Source of the DNA: Halomonas alkaliantarctica
Lineage (GTDB): Bacteria; Pseudomonadota; Gammaproteobacteria; Pseudomonadales; Halomonadaceae
DNA: 64,000 nucleotides
NCBI RefSeq assembly: GCF_029854215.1
Contig: NZ_CP122961.1
Span: forward strand, 434,001 to 498,000
Direction: 5' to 3'
Shown: in pieces, positions 17,355 through 27,526 of the stretch
Layout of the letters: every line of letters starts with the position of its first letter
How positions within the stretch are numbered: the stretch's first letter is position 1
Made by a program: the position numbers and the translations under genes
The notes under the pieces: generated by a model
What the model saw: the letters and a program-made list of their open reading frames with translations, nothing else
Told to the model about the DNA's origin: nothing
The model's database searches: none

Positions 17355-17494
17355 GCATCTTGGGCCCGCACACCAACGATAGTATCGCGGTAACAACGCG
17401 TTGATAGTGACTTTGGTTGAAAGCGACCTTGGTATATCAGCATTAAAGAGTATGTCCAGCACTTAATAAAACAGTGGCTCATCAGGAGGCGGTA

Positions 17495-18808
17495 ATGCTT
17501 CAGAGTAATTTTTCCCCCAATGCACGTTTGGCCAGTTACGACACGTTGCTTGCTGAAGCAATTGCTGAAGAAACGGTTCGCCAAGAAGCGCATATTGAAT
17601 TAATCGCCTCCGAAAATTACGCCAGTAAACTTGTTATGGAAGCGCAGGGCACACAGCTGACCAACAAGTACGCAGAAGGTTATCCAGGTCGCCGTTACTA
17701 CGGCGGGTGTGAGTTCGTTGACAAGGTTGAAGCGCTAGCCATTGAGCGAGCTTGTAATCTATTTAGTGCCAACTATGCCAATGTGCAGCCGCACTCCGGG
17801 GCCCAGGCCAATGCCGCTGTGTTTATGGCGCTGGTATCGCCGGGCGATACCGTATTGGGTATGAGTCTTGCCCACGGTGGGCACTTAACCCATGGTGCTG
17901 CCCCCAATTTCTCGGGTAAGCACTACAACGCCGTACAGTATGGCCTCAAGCCGGAAACCGGCGAGATCGACTACGAAGAAGTTGAGCGCTTGGCTCGCGA
18001 GCACCAGCCGAAGATGATCATCGCGGGCTTCTCCGCCTACTCTCGCGTGGTGGATTGGCGGCGTTTTCGCGCTATTGCCGATGAGGTAGGCGCCTGGTTG
18101 ATGGTCGATATGGCCCACGTCGCTGGATTAGTGGCCGCTGGCCTCTATCCAAGCCCGCTTCCCTTCGCTCATGTGGTCACCACCACCACCCATAAAACGC
18201 TGCGCGGCCCACGGGGTGGTTTGATTCTCTCCGCCCATGGTGACGAGGCTCTTTACAAGAAGCTCAATGGGGCGGTATTTCCGGGGCAGCAGGGCGGCCC
18301 GCTGATGCATGTTATTGCCGCCAAAGCGGTAGCGTTCAAGGAAGCCATGAACCAGGAGTTTGTGCGCTACCAGCAGCAGGTGATCGATAACGCCCAGGCC
18401 ATGGCCAAAGTGTTTATGGAGCGCGGCTACGACGTGGTGTCCGGCGGCACCGACGACCACCTCTTTTTGGTTTCGCTTATCCGCCAAGGCATTACCGGTA
18501 AAGATGCGGATGCAGCCCTTGGCCGCGCACATATCACGGTGAATAAAAACACGGTGCCCAACGACCCGCAAAGCCCCTTTGTGACATCTGGCCTGCGTAT
18601 TGGCACCCCCGCGGTCACCACGCGTGGCTTCGATGCCGAGGAGTGTAGCGAGCTGGCTGGATGGATCTGCGACATCTTAGACGAATTGGCGGCAGGCAAA
18701 GACACGACCTCCATTGAAGCTGAGGTGCAGGCCAAAGTGACCGACGTGTGTGCCCAGCACCCTGTCTACGCTGAGTCCGCCGCTGAAGCCGTCGAATCCA
18801 TTGCTTGA
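17495..18808 (+). CDS. glyA: Serine hydroxymethyltransferase
   Basis: PLP enzyme that converts glycine and methylene-THF to serine; here it consumes the glycine and one-carbon units made by sarcosine oxidase. It shows LIASENYAS, the [14 protein letters not shown] segment, and the PLP lysine in [16 protein letters not shown]. Length is 437 residues. The ATG at 17495 has an AGGAGG site 5 bases upstream; the frame extends to a GTG at 17474 that is not needed. It is the first gene of glyA-soxBDAG, an order typical of betaine/sarcosine catabolic operons, so it is probably a dedicated copy. Confidence 0.95.
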   Translation: MLQSNFSPNARLASYDTLLAEAIAEETVRQEAHIELIASENYASKLVMEAQGTQLTNKYAEGYPGRRYYGGCEFVDKVEALAIERACNLFSANYANVQPHSGAQANAAVFMALVSPGDTVLGMSLAHGGHLTHGAAPNFSGKHYNAVQYGLKPETGEIDYEEVERLAREHQPKMIIAGFSAYSRVVDWRRFRAIADEVGAWLMVDMAHVAGLVAAGLYPSPLPFAHVVTTTTHKTLRGPRGGLILSAHGDEALYKKLNGAVFPGQQGGPLMHVIAAKAVAFKEAMNQEFVRYQQQVIDNAQAMAKVFMERGYDVVSGGTDDHLFLVSLIRQGITGKDADAALGRAHITVNKNTVPNDPQSPFVTSGLRIGTPAVTTRGFDAEECSELAGWICDILDELAAGKDTTSIEAEVQAKVTDVCAQHPVYAESAAEAVESIA

Positions 18809-18855
18809 ATTGGCTTGCCGGCAGGGCCCGGCGCGGCTGAACTGAGGAGACACCT

Positions 18856-20106
18856 ATGCAACGCTATTCCGGCTTCGGCCTGGTCAAGCACGCGCTGAGC
18901 CACCACGAGAACTGGGAGCGCCAGTGGCGTAATCCAACGCCCAAGAAGCAGTACGATGTGATCATCGTTGGCGGTGGTGGTCATGGCTTGGCCACGGCTT
19001 ACTACCTGGCCAAAGAGTTCGGCGTCAAAAATGTCGCAGTGATCGAAAAAGGCTGGCTGGGCGGTGGTAACACCGCCCGTAATACCACCATCGTGCGTTC
19101 CAACTACCTATGGGACGAATCGGCCGCTCTCTATGAGCACGCCATGAAGCTGTGGGAAGGGCTTTCCCAAGACCTTAACTACAACGTCATGTTCTCCCAG
19201 CGGGGGGTGCTCAACCTGGGGCATACCCTGCAGGACATGCGCGATATCCAGCGTCGGGTGAATGCCAACCGGTTGAACGGTATCGACGGCGAAGTATTAG
19301 ACGCCAAAGGGGTGCAGGAACTGGTGCCGATTATGGACTGCTCCAAGAACGCTCGCTATCCGGTCATGGGGGCTTCCTGGCAACCGCGTGCAGGGGTGGC
19401 TCGCCACGATGCCGTGGCCTGGGGCTATGCCCGCGGTGCCGATGCCCACGGCGTGGATATTCTGCAGCAGACCGAAGTCACCGGCTTCAAGATTCGTGAT
19501 GGCCAGATCTACGGTGTACACACTAACCGTGGCGATATTGAAGCCAAAACCGTCGGTTGCGTGACTGCCGGTAACTCCTCCGTGCTGGCCAAGATGGGCG
19601 GCTTTAACTTGCCGTTGGAGTCCCATCCGCTGCAAGCCTTAGTCTCTGAGCCGATCAAGCCTATTCTCGATACGGTGGTGATGTCGAACCAGGTGCATGG
19701 CTACATCAGCCAGTCTGACAAGGGCGACCTAGTGATCGGCGCGGGCATCGACGGCTATAACGGCTATGGTCAGCGCGGCAGTTATCCCACCGTGGAGCAC
19801 ACGCTCCAGGCGATCGTCGAGATGTTCCCGATCTTCTCTCGGGTACGCATGAACCGTCAGTGGGGCGGTATCGTCGATACCTGCCCGGATGCCTGTCCGA
19901 TTATCTCCAAAACGCCGGTGAAGGGTCTGTACTTCAACTGCGGCTGGGGTACCGGCGGCTTCAAAGCCACACCAGGGTCGGGGCATGTATTCGCTGCCAG
20001 CCTGGCCAAGGGGGAAATGCACCCCATCGCCGAGCCGTTCTCCATGTTCCGCTTCCATAGCGGTGCGCTGATCGACGAACACGGCGCTGCCGGCGTGGCC
20101 CACTAG
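18856..20106 (+). CDS. soxB: Sarcosine oxidase beta subunit
   Basis: Flavin subunit of the heterotetrameric sarcosine oxidase, which oxidises sarcosine to glycine and passes the methyl carbon to THF. It has the Rossmann motif [21 protein letters not shown] at about residue 34 and the family segment [20 protein letters not shown]. The C-terminal FAD contact [15 protein letters not shown] is present. Length is 416 residues, normal for SoxB. A GAGGAG site precedes the ATG. Confidence 0.95.
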   Translation: MQRYSGFGLVKHALSHHENWERQWRNPTPKKQYDVIIVGGGGHGLATAYYLAKEFGVKNVAVIEKGWLGGGNTARNTTIVRSNYLWDESAALYEHAMKLWEGLSQDLNYNVMFSQRGVLNLGHTLQDMRDIQRRVNANRLNGIDGEVLDAKGVQELVPIMDCSKNARYPVMGASWQPRAGVARHDAVAWGYARGADAHGVDILQQTEVTGFKIRDGQIYGVHTNRGDIEAKTVGCVTAGNSSVLAKMGGFNLPLESHPLQALVSEPIKPILDTVVMSNQVHGYISQSDKGDLVIGAGIDGYNGYGQRGSYPTVEHTLQAIVEMFPIFSRVRMNRQWGGIVDTCPDACPIISKTPVKGLYFNCGWGTGGFKATPGSGHVFAASLAKGEMHPIAEPFSMFRFHSGALIDEHGAAGVAH

Positions 20107-20130
20107 GGTTCATACGAGAGGAGTATTCGC

Positions 20131-20472
20131 ATGTTCTATATCTACTGCCCCTACTGCGGCGAACACCGTGAGGAAGAGGAATTCCACCCCAAGGGCCAAG
20201 CGCATATCGAGCGCCCCAAGGAGCCCGAGGCGTGTAGTGACGAAGAGTGGGGGGATTACCTGTTCTTCCGTGACAACCCCCGTGGCGTTCACCATGAAAT
20301 GTGGGTGCATGCGGTGGGTTGCCGTAAGTTTTTCAACGTGACGCGCCACACCGTGAGCTACGAGATTCTCGAGACTTACAAAATGGGCGAGCAGCCGTCG
20401 ATTACCGCCGACAGCCAGAGCCAGGCCCGCGAGGGCGCTGCGGTAAGCCAACAAGAAGGAGTGCGGGCATGA
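20131..20472 (+). CDS. soxD: Sarcosine oxidase delta subunit
   Basis: Small zinc-binding subunit of sarcosine oxidase. It begins MFYIYCPYCGEHREEEEF, with the zinc CPYC pair, and has the family segment DYLFFRDNPRGVHHEMWVHAVGCRKFF that supplies further His/Cys ligands. Length is 113 residues, slightly longer than usual owing to a polar tail after the RHTVSYEI segment. The stop overlaps the soxA start by 4 bases. Confidence 0.95.
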   Translation: MFYIYCPYCGEHREEEEFHPKGQAHIERPKEPEACSDEEWGDYLFFRDNPRGVHHEMWVHAVGCRKFFNVTRHTVSYEILETYKMGEQPSITADSQSQAREGAAVSQQEGVRA

Positions 20473-23400
20473 GTCAGTCCAAGCAGCAAGTGTACCGCCT
20501 TAACACGGGCGGCCGTATCGATCGCTCCCGCACGTTGAGCTTTACCTTTAACGGCCAGCGTTACCAAGGGCACCCCGGGGATACCCTAGCCTCGGCGCTG
20601 CTGGCTAACGGCGTGGATATCGTTAACCGCAGCTTTAAATACTCGCGCCCCCGCGGCATCGTTGCCGCTGGCGCCGAAGAGCCCAATGCCATCGTACAGC
20701 TAGGCAGCAGCGAGGCTGGCCAAGTGCCCAACGTGCGCGCTACCCAGCAGGCGCTGTATGAGGGGCTGACCGCCAGTAGCACCAATGGCTGGCCGAACGT
20801 ACAGCGCGACCTGATGGGCCTGTTCGGCAAGTTGGGCGGGCAGTTCATGCCGCCGGGCTTCTACTACAAGACCTTTATGGCGCCGGCCTCGATGTGGCTG
20901 ACCTACGAGAAGTACATCCGCAAGGCGGCGGGGCTGGGTCGCAGCCCCATGGAAGCCGATCCGGACAGCTATGATCACTTCAATCAGCACTGCGATGTGC
21001 TGGTTGTCGGCGCAGGCGCCGCAGGTCTTGCGGCAGCGCTGGCCGCCGCGCGCAGCGGCGCTCGGGTGATCGTTGCCGATGAGCAGGAAGAGATGGGCGG
21101 CTCGCTGCTGGCCAGTCGTGAAACCCTGGAAGGCAAGCCAGCGGATCAGTGGGTTGCCCGGGTGATGGACGAGTTGGCAGGCTGCGAGAACGTCACGCTG
21201 CTGCCGCGTACTACGGCCAACGGTTATCACGATCACAATTTCGTTACCCTCCATGAGCGGCGCACCGAACACCTGGGCGATACTGCGCCGGTGGAAAACG
21301 GCCACCGTCAGGTACGCGCACGCCTGCACCGGGTACGTGCGGGTCAGGTGATCCTGTCCACGGGCGCCCACGAGCGTCCGCTGGTATACGCGGGCAATGA
21401 CGTGCCGGGGAACCTGCTGGCTGGCGCTGTGTCGACCTACATTCGCCGCTATGGCGTGGCACCGGGCCGCAAGCTGGTGCTCTCCACCAGCAACGACTAC
21501 GGCTACCGCGCTGCCCTGGACTGGAAAGAGTCCGGCTGCGAGGTCGTCGCTATCGTGGACGCCCGCGAGGCGCCGGCGGGCGATTGGGTAGATGCCGCGC
21601 GCGCCCAGGGTATCAAGATTATTACCGGCAGCGCCGTTATAGAGGCGAAGGGCAGCAATCGGGTCACCGCGGCACGAGTCGCCAAGATCGATATTGAGGC
21701 TTTCAAAGTGAGCGGCCCGGTTCAGGAGTTGGCCTGCGACACCATCGCCAGCTCCGGCGGCTACAGCCCGGTGATTCACCTGGCGTCCCACACTGGTGCG
21801 CGGCCGACCTGGCGCGACGATATTCTCGGCTTCGTGCCGGGGCTGGTGAAGGGCGTTCAGGCCTGTGGCGGTGCCAACGGCTGCTATGCCCTGGGTGACG
21901 TGCTGGCGGAAGGTGTCGAGGCGGGCATCAAGGCAGCGGCCGCCATGGGGCATGCCGTTCAGACGGTTACGCTGCCAAGCGCCGAGCGCCTTCAGCAGGG
22001 GGCTGCGGTGGCCCTCTTCCAGGTGCCCCACGAGAAGCCCACGCTGCGTGGCCCCAAGCAGTTCGTCGACCTGCAGAACGACGTCACCGCAGCGGGTATC
22101 GAGCTGGCGACCCGGGAAGGCTTCGAGTCCATCGAGCACATCAAGCGCTATACCGCGATGGGCTTCGGTACGGATCAGGGCAAGCTGGGCAACATCAACG
22201 GCATGGCGATTGCCGCACGTTGCTTGAATCGCTCCATCCCCGAGGTGGGCACCACTGTGTTCCGTCCCAACTACACCCCGGTCACTTTCGGCGCCATTGT
22301 TGGTCGCCACTGCCGTGACCTCTTCGACCCAGAGCGCTATACCGCACTTCACCAGTGGCACGTGGAGCGTGGCGCCGAATTCGAGGATGTAGGTCAGTGG
22401 AAGCGCCCCTGGTACTACCCACAGAAGGTGAATGGCAAGACCGAGACGATGCACGAGGCGGTTGCCCGCGAGTGTCTGGCCGTGCGCGAAAAGGTCGGTA
22501 TCCTCGATGCCTCGACGCTTGGCAAGATCGATATTCAAGGGCCAGATGCGCGTGAATTCCTGGCGCGAATTTACACTAACAAGTGGGAGAAGTTGGCAGT
22601 CGGCAAGTGCCGCTACGGCCTGATGTGCAAAGATGACGGTATGGTCACCGATGACGGCGTGACAAGCTGTCTTGCTGAAAATCACTTTTTGATGACCACC
22701 ACTACCGGTGGCGCTGCGGCGATCCTGGAATGGTTGGAATTATGGCATCAGACCGAGTGGCCGGAACTGGATGTCTACTTCTCTTCAGTGACTGACCACT
22801 GGGCCACCATGACCATCACTGGTCCGGAAGCGCGCAAGCTGCTCGCCGAGATCAGTGATCTCGATCTTGACCGCGAAAGCTTCAAGTTCATGGATTGGCG
22901 ATCCGGGAAAGTGGCGGGAGTGCCTGCACGGGTCTTTCGCATCTCCTTTACCGGCGAGCTGACCTTCGAGATCAACGTGCAGGCAAACTACGCGATGCAC
23001 GTCTGGCAGACCCTGTTCAAGCATGGCGAGAAGTATGGCCTGACGCCCTATGGCACCGAAACCATGCACGTTCTGCGTGCTGAAAAGGGCTTCATCATCG
23101 TGGGTCAGGAAACCGACGGCTCCGTTACGCCGGAAGACTTAGGCATGCAGTGGTGTGTCGGCTACGACAAACCCTACTCATGGATTGGTAAGCGGGCCCT
23201 GACACGCAGTGACACCAAGCGTGAGAACCGCAAGCAGCTGGTGGGGCTCAGACCGAAAGACCCCAAAGTGATTCTCGAAGAGGGGGCCCAGATCGTGCTT
23301 GATCCCAAGCATGCGATCCCCATGCCGATGGTGGGCCATGTCACCTCCAGCTACTACAGCCCGATTCTGGATTCAGGCTTTGCGCTGGCGGTGGTCAAGG

Positions 23401-23519
23401 GTGGCCATCAGAAACTGGGCGATACGGTCTACCTGCCCATGGCGGACGGCCAGACCCATGAAGCCGAAATCGTCAGTACCATTTTCTACGACCCCAAGGG
23501 AGAGCGCCAGCATGTCTAA
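20469..23519 (+). CDS. soxA: Sarcosine oxidase alpha subunit
   Basis: Large subunit that binds NAD and folate. The N-terminal part has the ferredoxin-like region (LSFTFNGQRYQGHPGDTLASALLANG). A Rossmann domain follows (VLVVGAGAAGLAAALAAARSG, about residue 177), and the C-terminal roughly 380 residues form the aminomethyltransferase (GcvT-like) THF-binding half (RRGAEFEDVGQWKRPWYY-type opening; GYDKPYSWIGKRAL). Length is 1016 residues, normal for the family. It overlaps soxD by 4 bases and soxG by 8. A 661-codon open frame on the opposite strand is a composition artefact. Confidence 0.95.
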   Translation: MSQSKQQVYRLNTGGRIDRSRTLSFTFNGQRYQGHPGDTLASALLANGVDIVNRSFKYSRPRGIVAAGAEEPNAIVQLGSSEAGQVPNVRATQQALYEGLTASSTNGWPNVQRDLMGLFGKLGGQFMPPGFYYKTFMAPASMWLTYEKYIRKAAGLGRSPMEADPDSYDHFNQHCDVLVVGAGAAGLAAALAAARSGARVIVADEQEEMGGSLLASRETLEGKPADQWVARVMDELAGCENVTLLPRTTANGYHDHNFVTLHERRTEHLGDTAPVENGHRQVRARLHRVRAGQVILSTGAHERPLVYAGNDVPGNLLAGAVSTYIRRYGVAPGRKLVLSTSNDYGYRAALDWKESGCEVVAIVDAREAPAGDWVDAARAQGIKIITGSAVIEAKGSNRVTAARVAKIDIEAFKVSGPVQELACDTIASSGGYSPVIHLASHTGARPTWRDDILGFVPGLVKGVQACGGANGCYALGDVLAEGVEAGIKAAAAMGHAVQTVTLPSAERLQQGAAVALFQVPHEKPTLRGPKQFVDLQNDVTAAGIELATREGFESIEHIKRYTAMGFGTDQGKLGNINGMAIAARCLNRSIPEVGTTVFRPNYTPVTFGAIVGRHCRDLFDPERYTALHQWHVERGAEFEDVGQWKRPWYYPQKVNGKTETMHEAVARECLAVREKVGILDASTLGKIDIQGPDAREFLARIYTNKWEKLAVGKCRYGLMCKDDGMVTDDGVTSCLAENHFLMTTTTGGAAAILEWLELWHQTEWPELDVYFSSVTDHWATMTITGPEARKLLAEISDLDLDRESFKFMDWRSGKVAGVPARVFRISFTGELTFEINVQANYAMHVWQTLFKHGEKYGLTPYGTETMHVLRAEKGFIIVGQETDGSVTPEDLGMQWCVGYDKPYSWIGKRALTRSDTKRENRKQLVGLRPKDPKVILEEGAQIVLDPKHAIPMPMVGHVTSSYYSPILDSGFALAVVKGGHQKLGDTVYLPMADGQTHEAEIVSTIFYDPKGERQHV

Positions 23520-24147
23520 CGCGGCTACTTTCGATACCCGTACTGATACCGCGATCCCGGTAGAGTCCCCGCTGGCCTACAGCTACCGTCACAGTGGTGC
23601 TCCGCGGGCCGACGGTGCAAGCCGGCTCCAGCTACGCGAGAGGGCAATGCAGGGGCATCTGATCCTGCGGGGTGGCGCCATCGTGCTCGATGAGGCGGTG
23701 CGCGATGTGCTGGGGATCAGCTTACCGGGTCAACCCCAGGCGCTGGTGCAAGATGCCAGCGGTGAGCGCTCGATTCAGTGGCTTTCCCCGGATGAGTGGC
23801 TGGTGATCGTCCCCGGTGGCGAGGAGTTCCCGCTGGAGACGCAACTGCGCGAGCGTCTGGGAGATGCCCACTTCGCCATTAGCGACGTTAGTGGTGGACA
23901 AACAGTGCTGGAGCTTTCCGGCGAGGCGGCCCGCGAGCTGTTGATGAAAACGGTGATTTACGATGTTCACCCCAGCAATTTCCCGGTGGGGAAGGGCGTC
24001 ACTACCGTCTTCGCCAAGGCGACTACTATCCTGCGTCGCCCTAGTGAAGAGCGCTGGGAGTTAGTGGTACGGCGCAGCTTTGCCGACTACTGCTACCGCT
24101 GGTTGCTGGATGCAGCGGCAGAGTATGGCGTCAACGTACAACAATAA
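23512..24147 (+). CDS. soxG: Sarcosine oxidase gamma subunit
   Basis: Fourth subunit of sarcosine oxidase, related to the folate-binding GcvT/YgfZ fold. The 211-residue protein starts at the ATG 23512 (MSNAATFDTRTDT) inside the end of soxA, after a GGGAGAG site. Recognisable segments are SPLAYSYRH, WLSPDEWLVIVPGGEE, AISDVSGGQTVLELSG and VRRSFADYCYRWLLDAAAEYG. It closes the soxBDAG unit. Confidence 0.93.
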   Translation: MSNAATFDTRTDTAIPVESPLAYSYRHSGAPRADGASRLQLRERAMQGHLILRGGAIVLDEAVRDVLGISLPGQPQALVQDASGERSIQWLSPDEWLVIVPGGEEFPLETQLRERLGDAHFAISDVSGGQTVLELSGEAARELLMKTVIYDVHPSNFPVGKGVTTVFAKATTILRRPSEERWELVVRRSFADYCYRWLLDAAAEYGVNVQQ

Positions 24148-24154
24148 GCGAGCA

Positions 24155-24175
24155 GGCCGGAACGCTGTTCCGGCC
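24155..24175 (+). terminator. Hairpin after soxG
   Basis: A perfect 9-bp stem GGCCGGAAC / GTTCCGGCC closes a 3-base loop. No T-run follows, so it may weaken rather than stop transcription into purU. Confidence 0.5.
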
Positions 24176-24222
24176 GCTATGATCTTCCGCAACGGTCTGC
24201 CGCTAACTGAGAAGCATGCACT

Positions 24223-25089
24223 ATGAGCCGAATGAGTGATACCTGGATACTGGCCGCCCAATGCCCCAGCCGCTTGGGAACGGTGGACGTCGTCACGCGC
24301 TTTCTAAAAGAGCAGCAGTGCTATATCACTGAACTCAACTCTTTCGATGATCGGCTGGGCGGACGCTTTTTCATTCGCGCTGAGTTTCGCCCAGAGCAAA
24401 ATGAGTTTCATGAAGAGCGCTTTCACGCCGATTTTGCAGCGCGGGCGAGCGAATTCGACATGCAGTTTGAACTGACGGCGCCGGGCAAACGAACAGGCAC
24501 CGTGATTATGGTCTCGAAGGCCGATCACTGCTTGAATGATCTTCTCTACCGTTATCGAACGGGGCAGCTTCCGCTGGATATCAAAGCAGTGATTTCCAAT
24601 CATCCCGATCTGGAACCATTGGCAGCATGGCACGATTTACCCTACCACTACCTGCCGATCACGCCCGAGACGAAATTGCAGCAGGAAGCGCAGATACGCG
24701 AAATCATCGCGGATACCAACGCTGAACTGGTGGTGCTGGCAAGGTATATGCAAGTGCTTTCGCCCTCCATGTGTGAGCTATTAGCTGGCCGGGCCATTAA
24801 TATTCACCACTCGCTGCTGCCCGGTTTTAAAGGCGCTAAGCCTTACCATCAGGCCTATGAGAAAGGGGTTAAGCTAGTCGGCGCAACGGCCCACTACATT
24901 AATAATGACCTTGATGAAGGGCCAATTATTGCCCAAGGGGTCGAGCCTGTGGATCACACCCACTACCCAGAGGATCTGGTTGCCAAGGGACGTGATATCG
25001 AGTGCCTGACGCTGGCTAGGGCGATTAGCTATCACTTGGAACGCCGCGTGTTCTTTTATTCTGGGCGTACGGTGGTGTTTGGTAACTAA
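24223..25089 (+). CDS. purU: Formyltetrahydrofolate deformylase
   Basis: Hydrolyses 10-formyl-THF to formate and THF, freeing THF for the sarcosine oxidase reaction and feeding formate dehydrogenase. It has an N-terminal ACT-like domain and a C-terminal formyltransferase fold with the active segment INIHHSLLPGFKGAKPYHQA and GATAHYINNDLDEGPII. Length is 288 residues. ATG 24223 is used; ATG 24232 is an alternative three codons in. purU commonly follows soxG in betaine catabolic clusters. Confidence 0.94.
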   Translation: MSRMSDTWILAAQCPSRLGTVDVVTRFLKEQQCYITELNSFDDRLGGRFFIRAEFRPEQNEFHEERFHADFAARASEFDMQFELTAPGKRTGTVIMVSKADHCLNDLLYRYRTGQLPLDIKAVISNHPDLEPLAAWHDLPYHYLPITPETKLQQEAQIREIIADTNAELVVLARYMQVLSPSMCELLAGRAINIHHSLLPGFKGAKPYHQAYEKGVKLVGATAHYINNDLDEGPIIAQGVEPVDHTHYPEDLVAKGRDIECLTLARAISYHLERRVFFYSGRTVVFGN

Positions 25090-25199
25090 TGTTTTCGGCT
25101 TATCGCTAACAGCTATAAACACACACAGTTCGAGCGCGCCTTTATAACTGGGCTACTGTCGCCGCTAAGCGTTTTTCAGTGCGCTAAGTAGCCCTTAAA

Positions 25200-25310
25200 T
25201 ATGCTAATGCGTACTTAAAAATTTCGGTTTATAAAAATAAAAAAACATTAATAAAAGATAGTTTCGTTTTATTTTTCACCACATTAATAACTTATTAAAA
25301 CTTTCAGGCA
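25200..25310. promoter_or_regulatory. AT-rich leader upstream of sdaA
   Basis: The stretch is very AT-rich against the GC-rich surroundings, with A-runs and TTTTATTTTT. It is probably promoter/UP-element DNA or a binding site for a nucleoid protein. No conserved glycine or serine riboswitch pattern was recognised. Confidence 0.4.
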
Positions 25311-25351
25311 CCGCCTGATTTTCCCCTGTTTATCCGTCAAGAGGTGCTCCA

Positions 25352-26734
25352 ATGCCTATCAGTGTTTTCGACCTTTTTAAGATTGGAGTAGGCCCCTCCA
25401 GTTCCCACACCGTCGGGCCCATGCAGGCAGCATTTAATTATGTCACCACCCTGCGCGAGAACCACCTGCTCGATAAGGTAGGGCATCTTGAGGTGCATCT
25501 ATATGGTTCGCTATCAGCGACAGGGGTAGGTCATGCTACTGATCACGCGATTATTATGGGCTTAATGGGTGAGCGCCCTAGCACGATAGATCCCTCAATT
25601 ATTGAGCCAGCCATTCAGGCACTTAAAGAGAGCCAGTCATTACAGCTTGGCCGCCAAAAAGCAGTGACGTTTGTGTGGGAGAGTGACCTCTATTTCCATG
25701 AAGAGAGTTTGCCGCACCACCCTAATGCCATGAAGCTGGCGGCTTTTACGCACCAGGGCGACTTGGTGTATGAAAATACCTATTACTCGGTGGGCGGCGG
25801 TTTTGTGGTTGAACAGGCCCAGGTGGATATGCCGCTGGACGATTTGGGTGGCGTTACCATTCCCTACAACTTCGATACGGCAGACGAGCTCTTGGCGCTA
25901 TGTAAAAACGAGCAGCTAAGTGTCAGTCGGCTGATGCTGGAAAATGAGAAAGTCTGGCGGACGGAGGAGGAAGTCAGAAACGAACTGTGGCGTATCTGGC
26001 AAGTGATGTGTGAATGCATCGACAATGGATTAACCCACGAAGGAATACTGCCGGGCGGGTTAAAAGTTAAGCGCAGGGCTAAGCTGCTTCACCAGCGTCT
26101 TCAAGCGGCAGAGCAAAACGATTGCCTGATAGCCTCAACTTTTTCAGCGATGGAATGGGTGAATATTTTTGCTCTCGCCGTTAACGAAGAGAATGCCGCG
26201 GGTGGGCGCATGGTCACAGCGCCCACCAACGGCGCCGCCGGCATTATCCCCGCCGTCTTACACTACTATATGAAGTTTCAGCCCAACGCCTGTGAGAAAA
26301 ACGTGGTGGATTTTTTGCTGGCGGCAGGCGCTATTGGCATCCTCTGTAAGAAAAATGCCTCGATCTCCGGCGCCGAAGTAGGCTGCCAAGGGGAGGTCGG
26401 TTCGGCTTGTGCCATGGCAGCAGCTGGCTTGGCTGATGTAATGGGGGGAACACCCGAACAAGTCGAGCATGCGGCCGAAATCGGCTTGGAGCACAATTTA
26501 GGATTAACCTGTGACCCCGTTGGAGGGTTGGTTCAAGTCCCTTGTATCGAGCGCAACGCTATCGCAACGGTAAAGGCGATCAATGCTGCTCAGATGGCAT
26601 TACGCGGCGATGGGACTCACTTTATATCGTTAGATAAAGTGATTCGTACCATGCGCGATACAGGGAGAGACATGTTGGATAAGTATAAAGAAACATCCAA
26701 AGGTGGATTAGCCGTTAATGCTATTGAGTGTTAA
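25352..26734 (+). CDS. sdaA: L-serine ammonia-lyase (serine deaminase)
   Basis: Iron-sulfur enzyme that deaminates serine to pyruvate; it completes the route from betaine-derived glycine to central metabolism. Single-chain bacterial form of 460 residues with N-terminal beta domain ([17 protein letters not shown]) and catalytic alpha domain with the 4Fe-4S cysteines in [20 protein letters not shown] and [24 protein letters not shown] precedes the ATG. Confidence 0.95.
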   Translation: MPISVFDLFKIGVGPSSSHTVGPMQAAFNYVTTLRENHLLDKVGHLEVHLYGSLSATGVGHATDHAIIMGLMGERPSTIDPSIIEPAIQALKESQSLQLGRQKAVTFVWESDLYFHEESLPHHPNAMKLAAFTHQGDLVYENTYYSVGGGFVVEQAQVDMPLDDLGGVTIPYNFDTADELLALCKNEQLSVSRLMLENEKVWRTEEEVRNELWRIWQVMCECIDNGLTHEGILPGGLKVKRRAKLLHQRLQAAEQNDCLIASTFSAMEWVNIFALAVNEENAAGGRMVTAPTNGAAGIIPAVLHYYMKFQPNACEKNVVDFLLAAGAIGILCKKNASISGAEVGCQGEVGSACAMAAAGLADVMGGTPEQVEHAAEIGLEHNLGLTCDPVGGLVQVPCIERNAIATVKAINAAQMALRGDGTHFISLDKVIRTMRDTGRDMLDKYKETSKGGLAVNAIEC

Positions 26735-27130
26735 TCGTAAATAACTAGGTCTGCTTGTGATCAAGTAAAAAACGCCAAGCTAGCGTGTGGCAGTGTCAAA
26801 GTTGTGCGGGAGCTTATAGCGGCTGCAGAGTAGGGAGTTCAGGCCGCCAGAAGAGATTCTGACCAATTCGACCAAAGCCTCTACGCTTCTTTATTAAGGA
26901 ACTGCTCAGCGAATCGAGCTTGATGCACAGGATGAGCTATGCAGGCGTTTCAGTTGTGAAGTGGGTGTGTGCTTGAATTTCAGGAAGAACGTGCAAAAAA
27001 GGAACATGATTAATGGTGAAGGAGTAAGTCGCCTGAAGGTCGTTAGAAGAGATTGCTGGAGAAATAGCGAAAGCTAATATGTCACTTATGCGTAACAAGT
27101 GTGCCACGGCAAGCTAGCAGACAGACAAAC
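26735..27130. other. Intergenic stretch after sdaA with no recognised gene
   Basis: About 400 bases between sdaA and the tRNA terminator. One short open frame of roughly 58 codons near 26.9-27.08 kb has no convincing ribosome site or recognisable motif. No repeat or insertion sequence end is seen; it may be decayed DNA. Confidence 0.5.
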
Positions 27131-27131
27131 A

Positions 27132-27170
27132 TAAAAAAAAGGCAGATCAGTAAGTAACTGATCTGCCTTT
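27132..27170 (-). terminator. Terminator of the initiator tRNA gene
   Basis: A perfect 13-bp stem AAAGGCAGATCAG / CTGATCTGCCTTT with a 7-base loop is followed on the minus strand by a run of T. Confidence 0.92.
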
Positions 27171-27178
27171 CGAAATAT

Positions 27179-27255
<77 letters not shown>

Positions 27256-27269
27256 TCAACGTGTGGCGT

Positions 27270-27297
27270 ATTCTACAGAAGTTTTAGGTGAAGTCAA
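27270..27297 (-). promoter_or_regulatory. Promoter of the initiator tRNA gene
   Basis: On the minus strand TTGACT (-35, complement at 27292-27297) and TAGAAT (-10, complement at 27270-27275) are spaced by 16 bases, and the tRNA begins about 15 bases downstream. Confidence 0.8.
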
Positions 27298-27526
27298 TAG
27301 GGGGATTAACACGTTTGGCTTATAGCGGTGGCGCGCCTGCTGCTGCAACATGGAGAAAGTCCAGCTATGCTTTAAGTAGCTATAACAACAAGCTTACGTT
27401 GGTGCATTACTCAAGCAAGCAATGCATCAGGGTAATACAGGCGCAGTCGCGCTTATTCACAATGGCTTGCGGCGCAAGGTGCGTGCTTAGAGATCCAAGT
27501 CATTTGTAATTTCAGGGAGGTAGTCA

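Noticed and set aside
17217..17494. Glycine or serine riboswitch in front of glyA
   Set aside because: No conserved glycine aptamer core or tandem arrangement could be recognised; the region holds a terminator and short dyads only. The sdaA leader was checked with the same result.
20700..22685. 661-codon open frame opposite soxA
   Set aside because: It is antisense to a well-supported sarcosine oxidase alpha subunit and shows no domain motif; long antisense frames are common in GC-rich codon usage.
26900..27080. Possible decayed gene in the sdaA-tRNA gap
   Set aside because: An open frame of about 58 codons exists, but no family motif, ribosome site or flanking repeat supports a gene or pseudogene.
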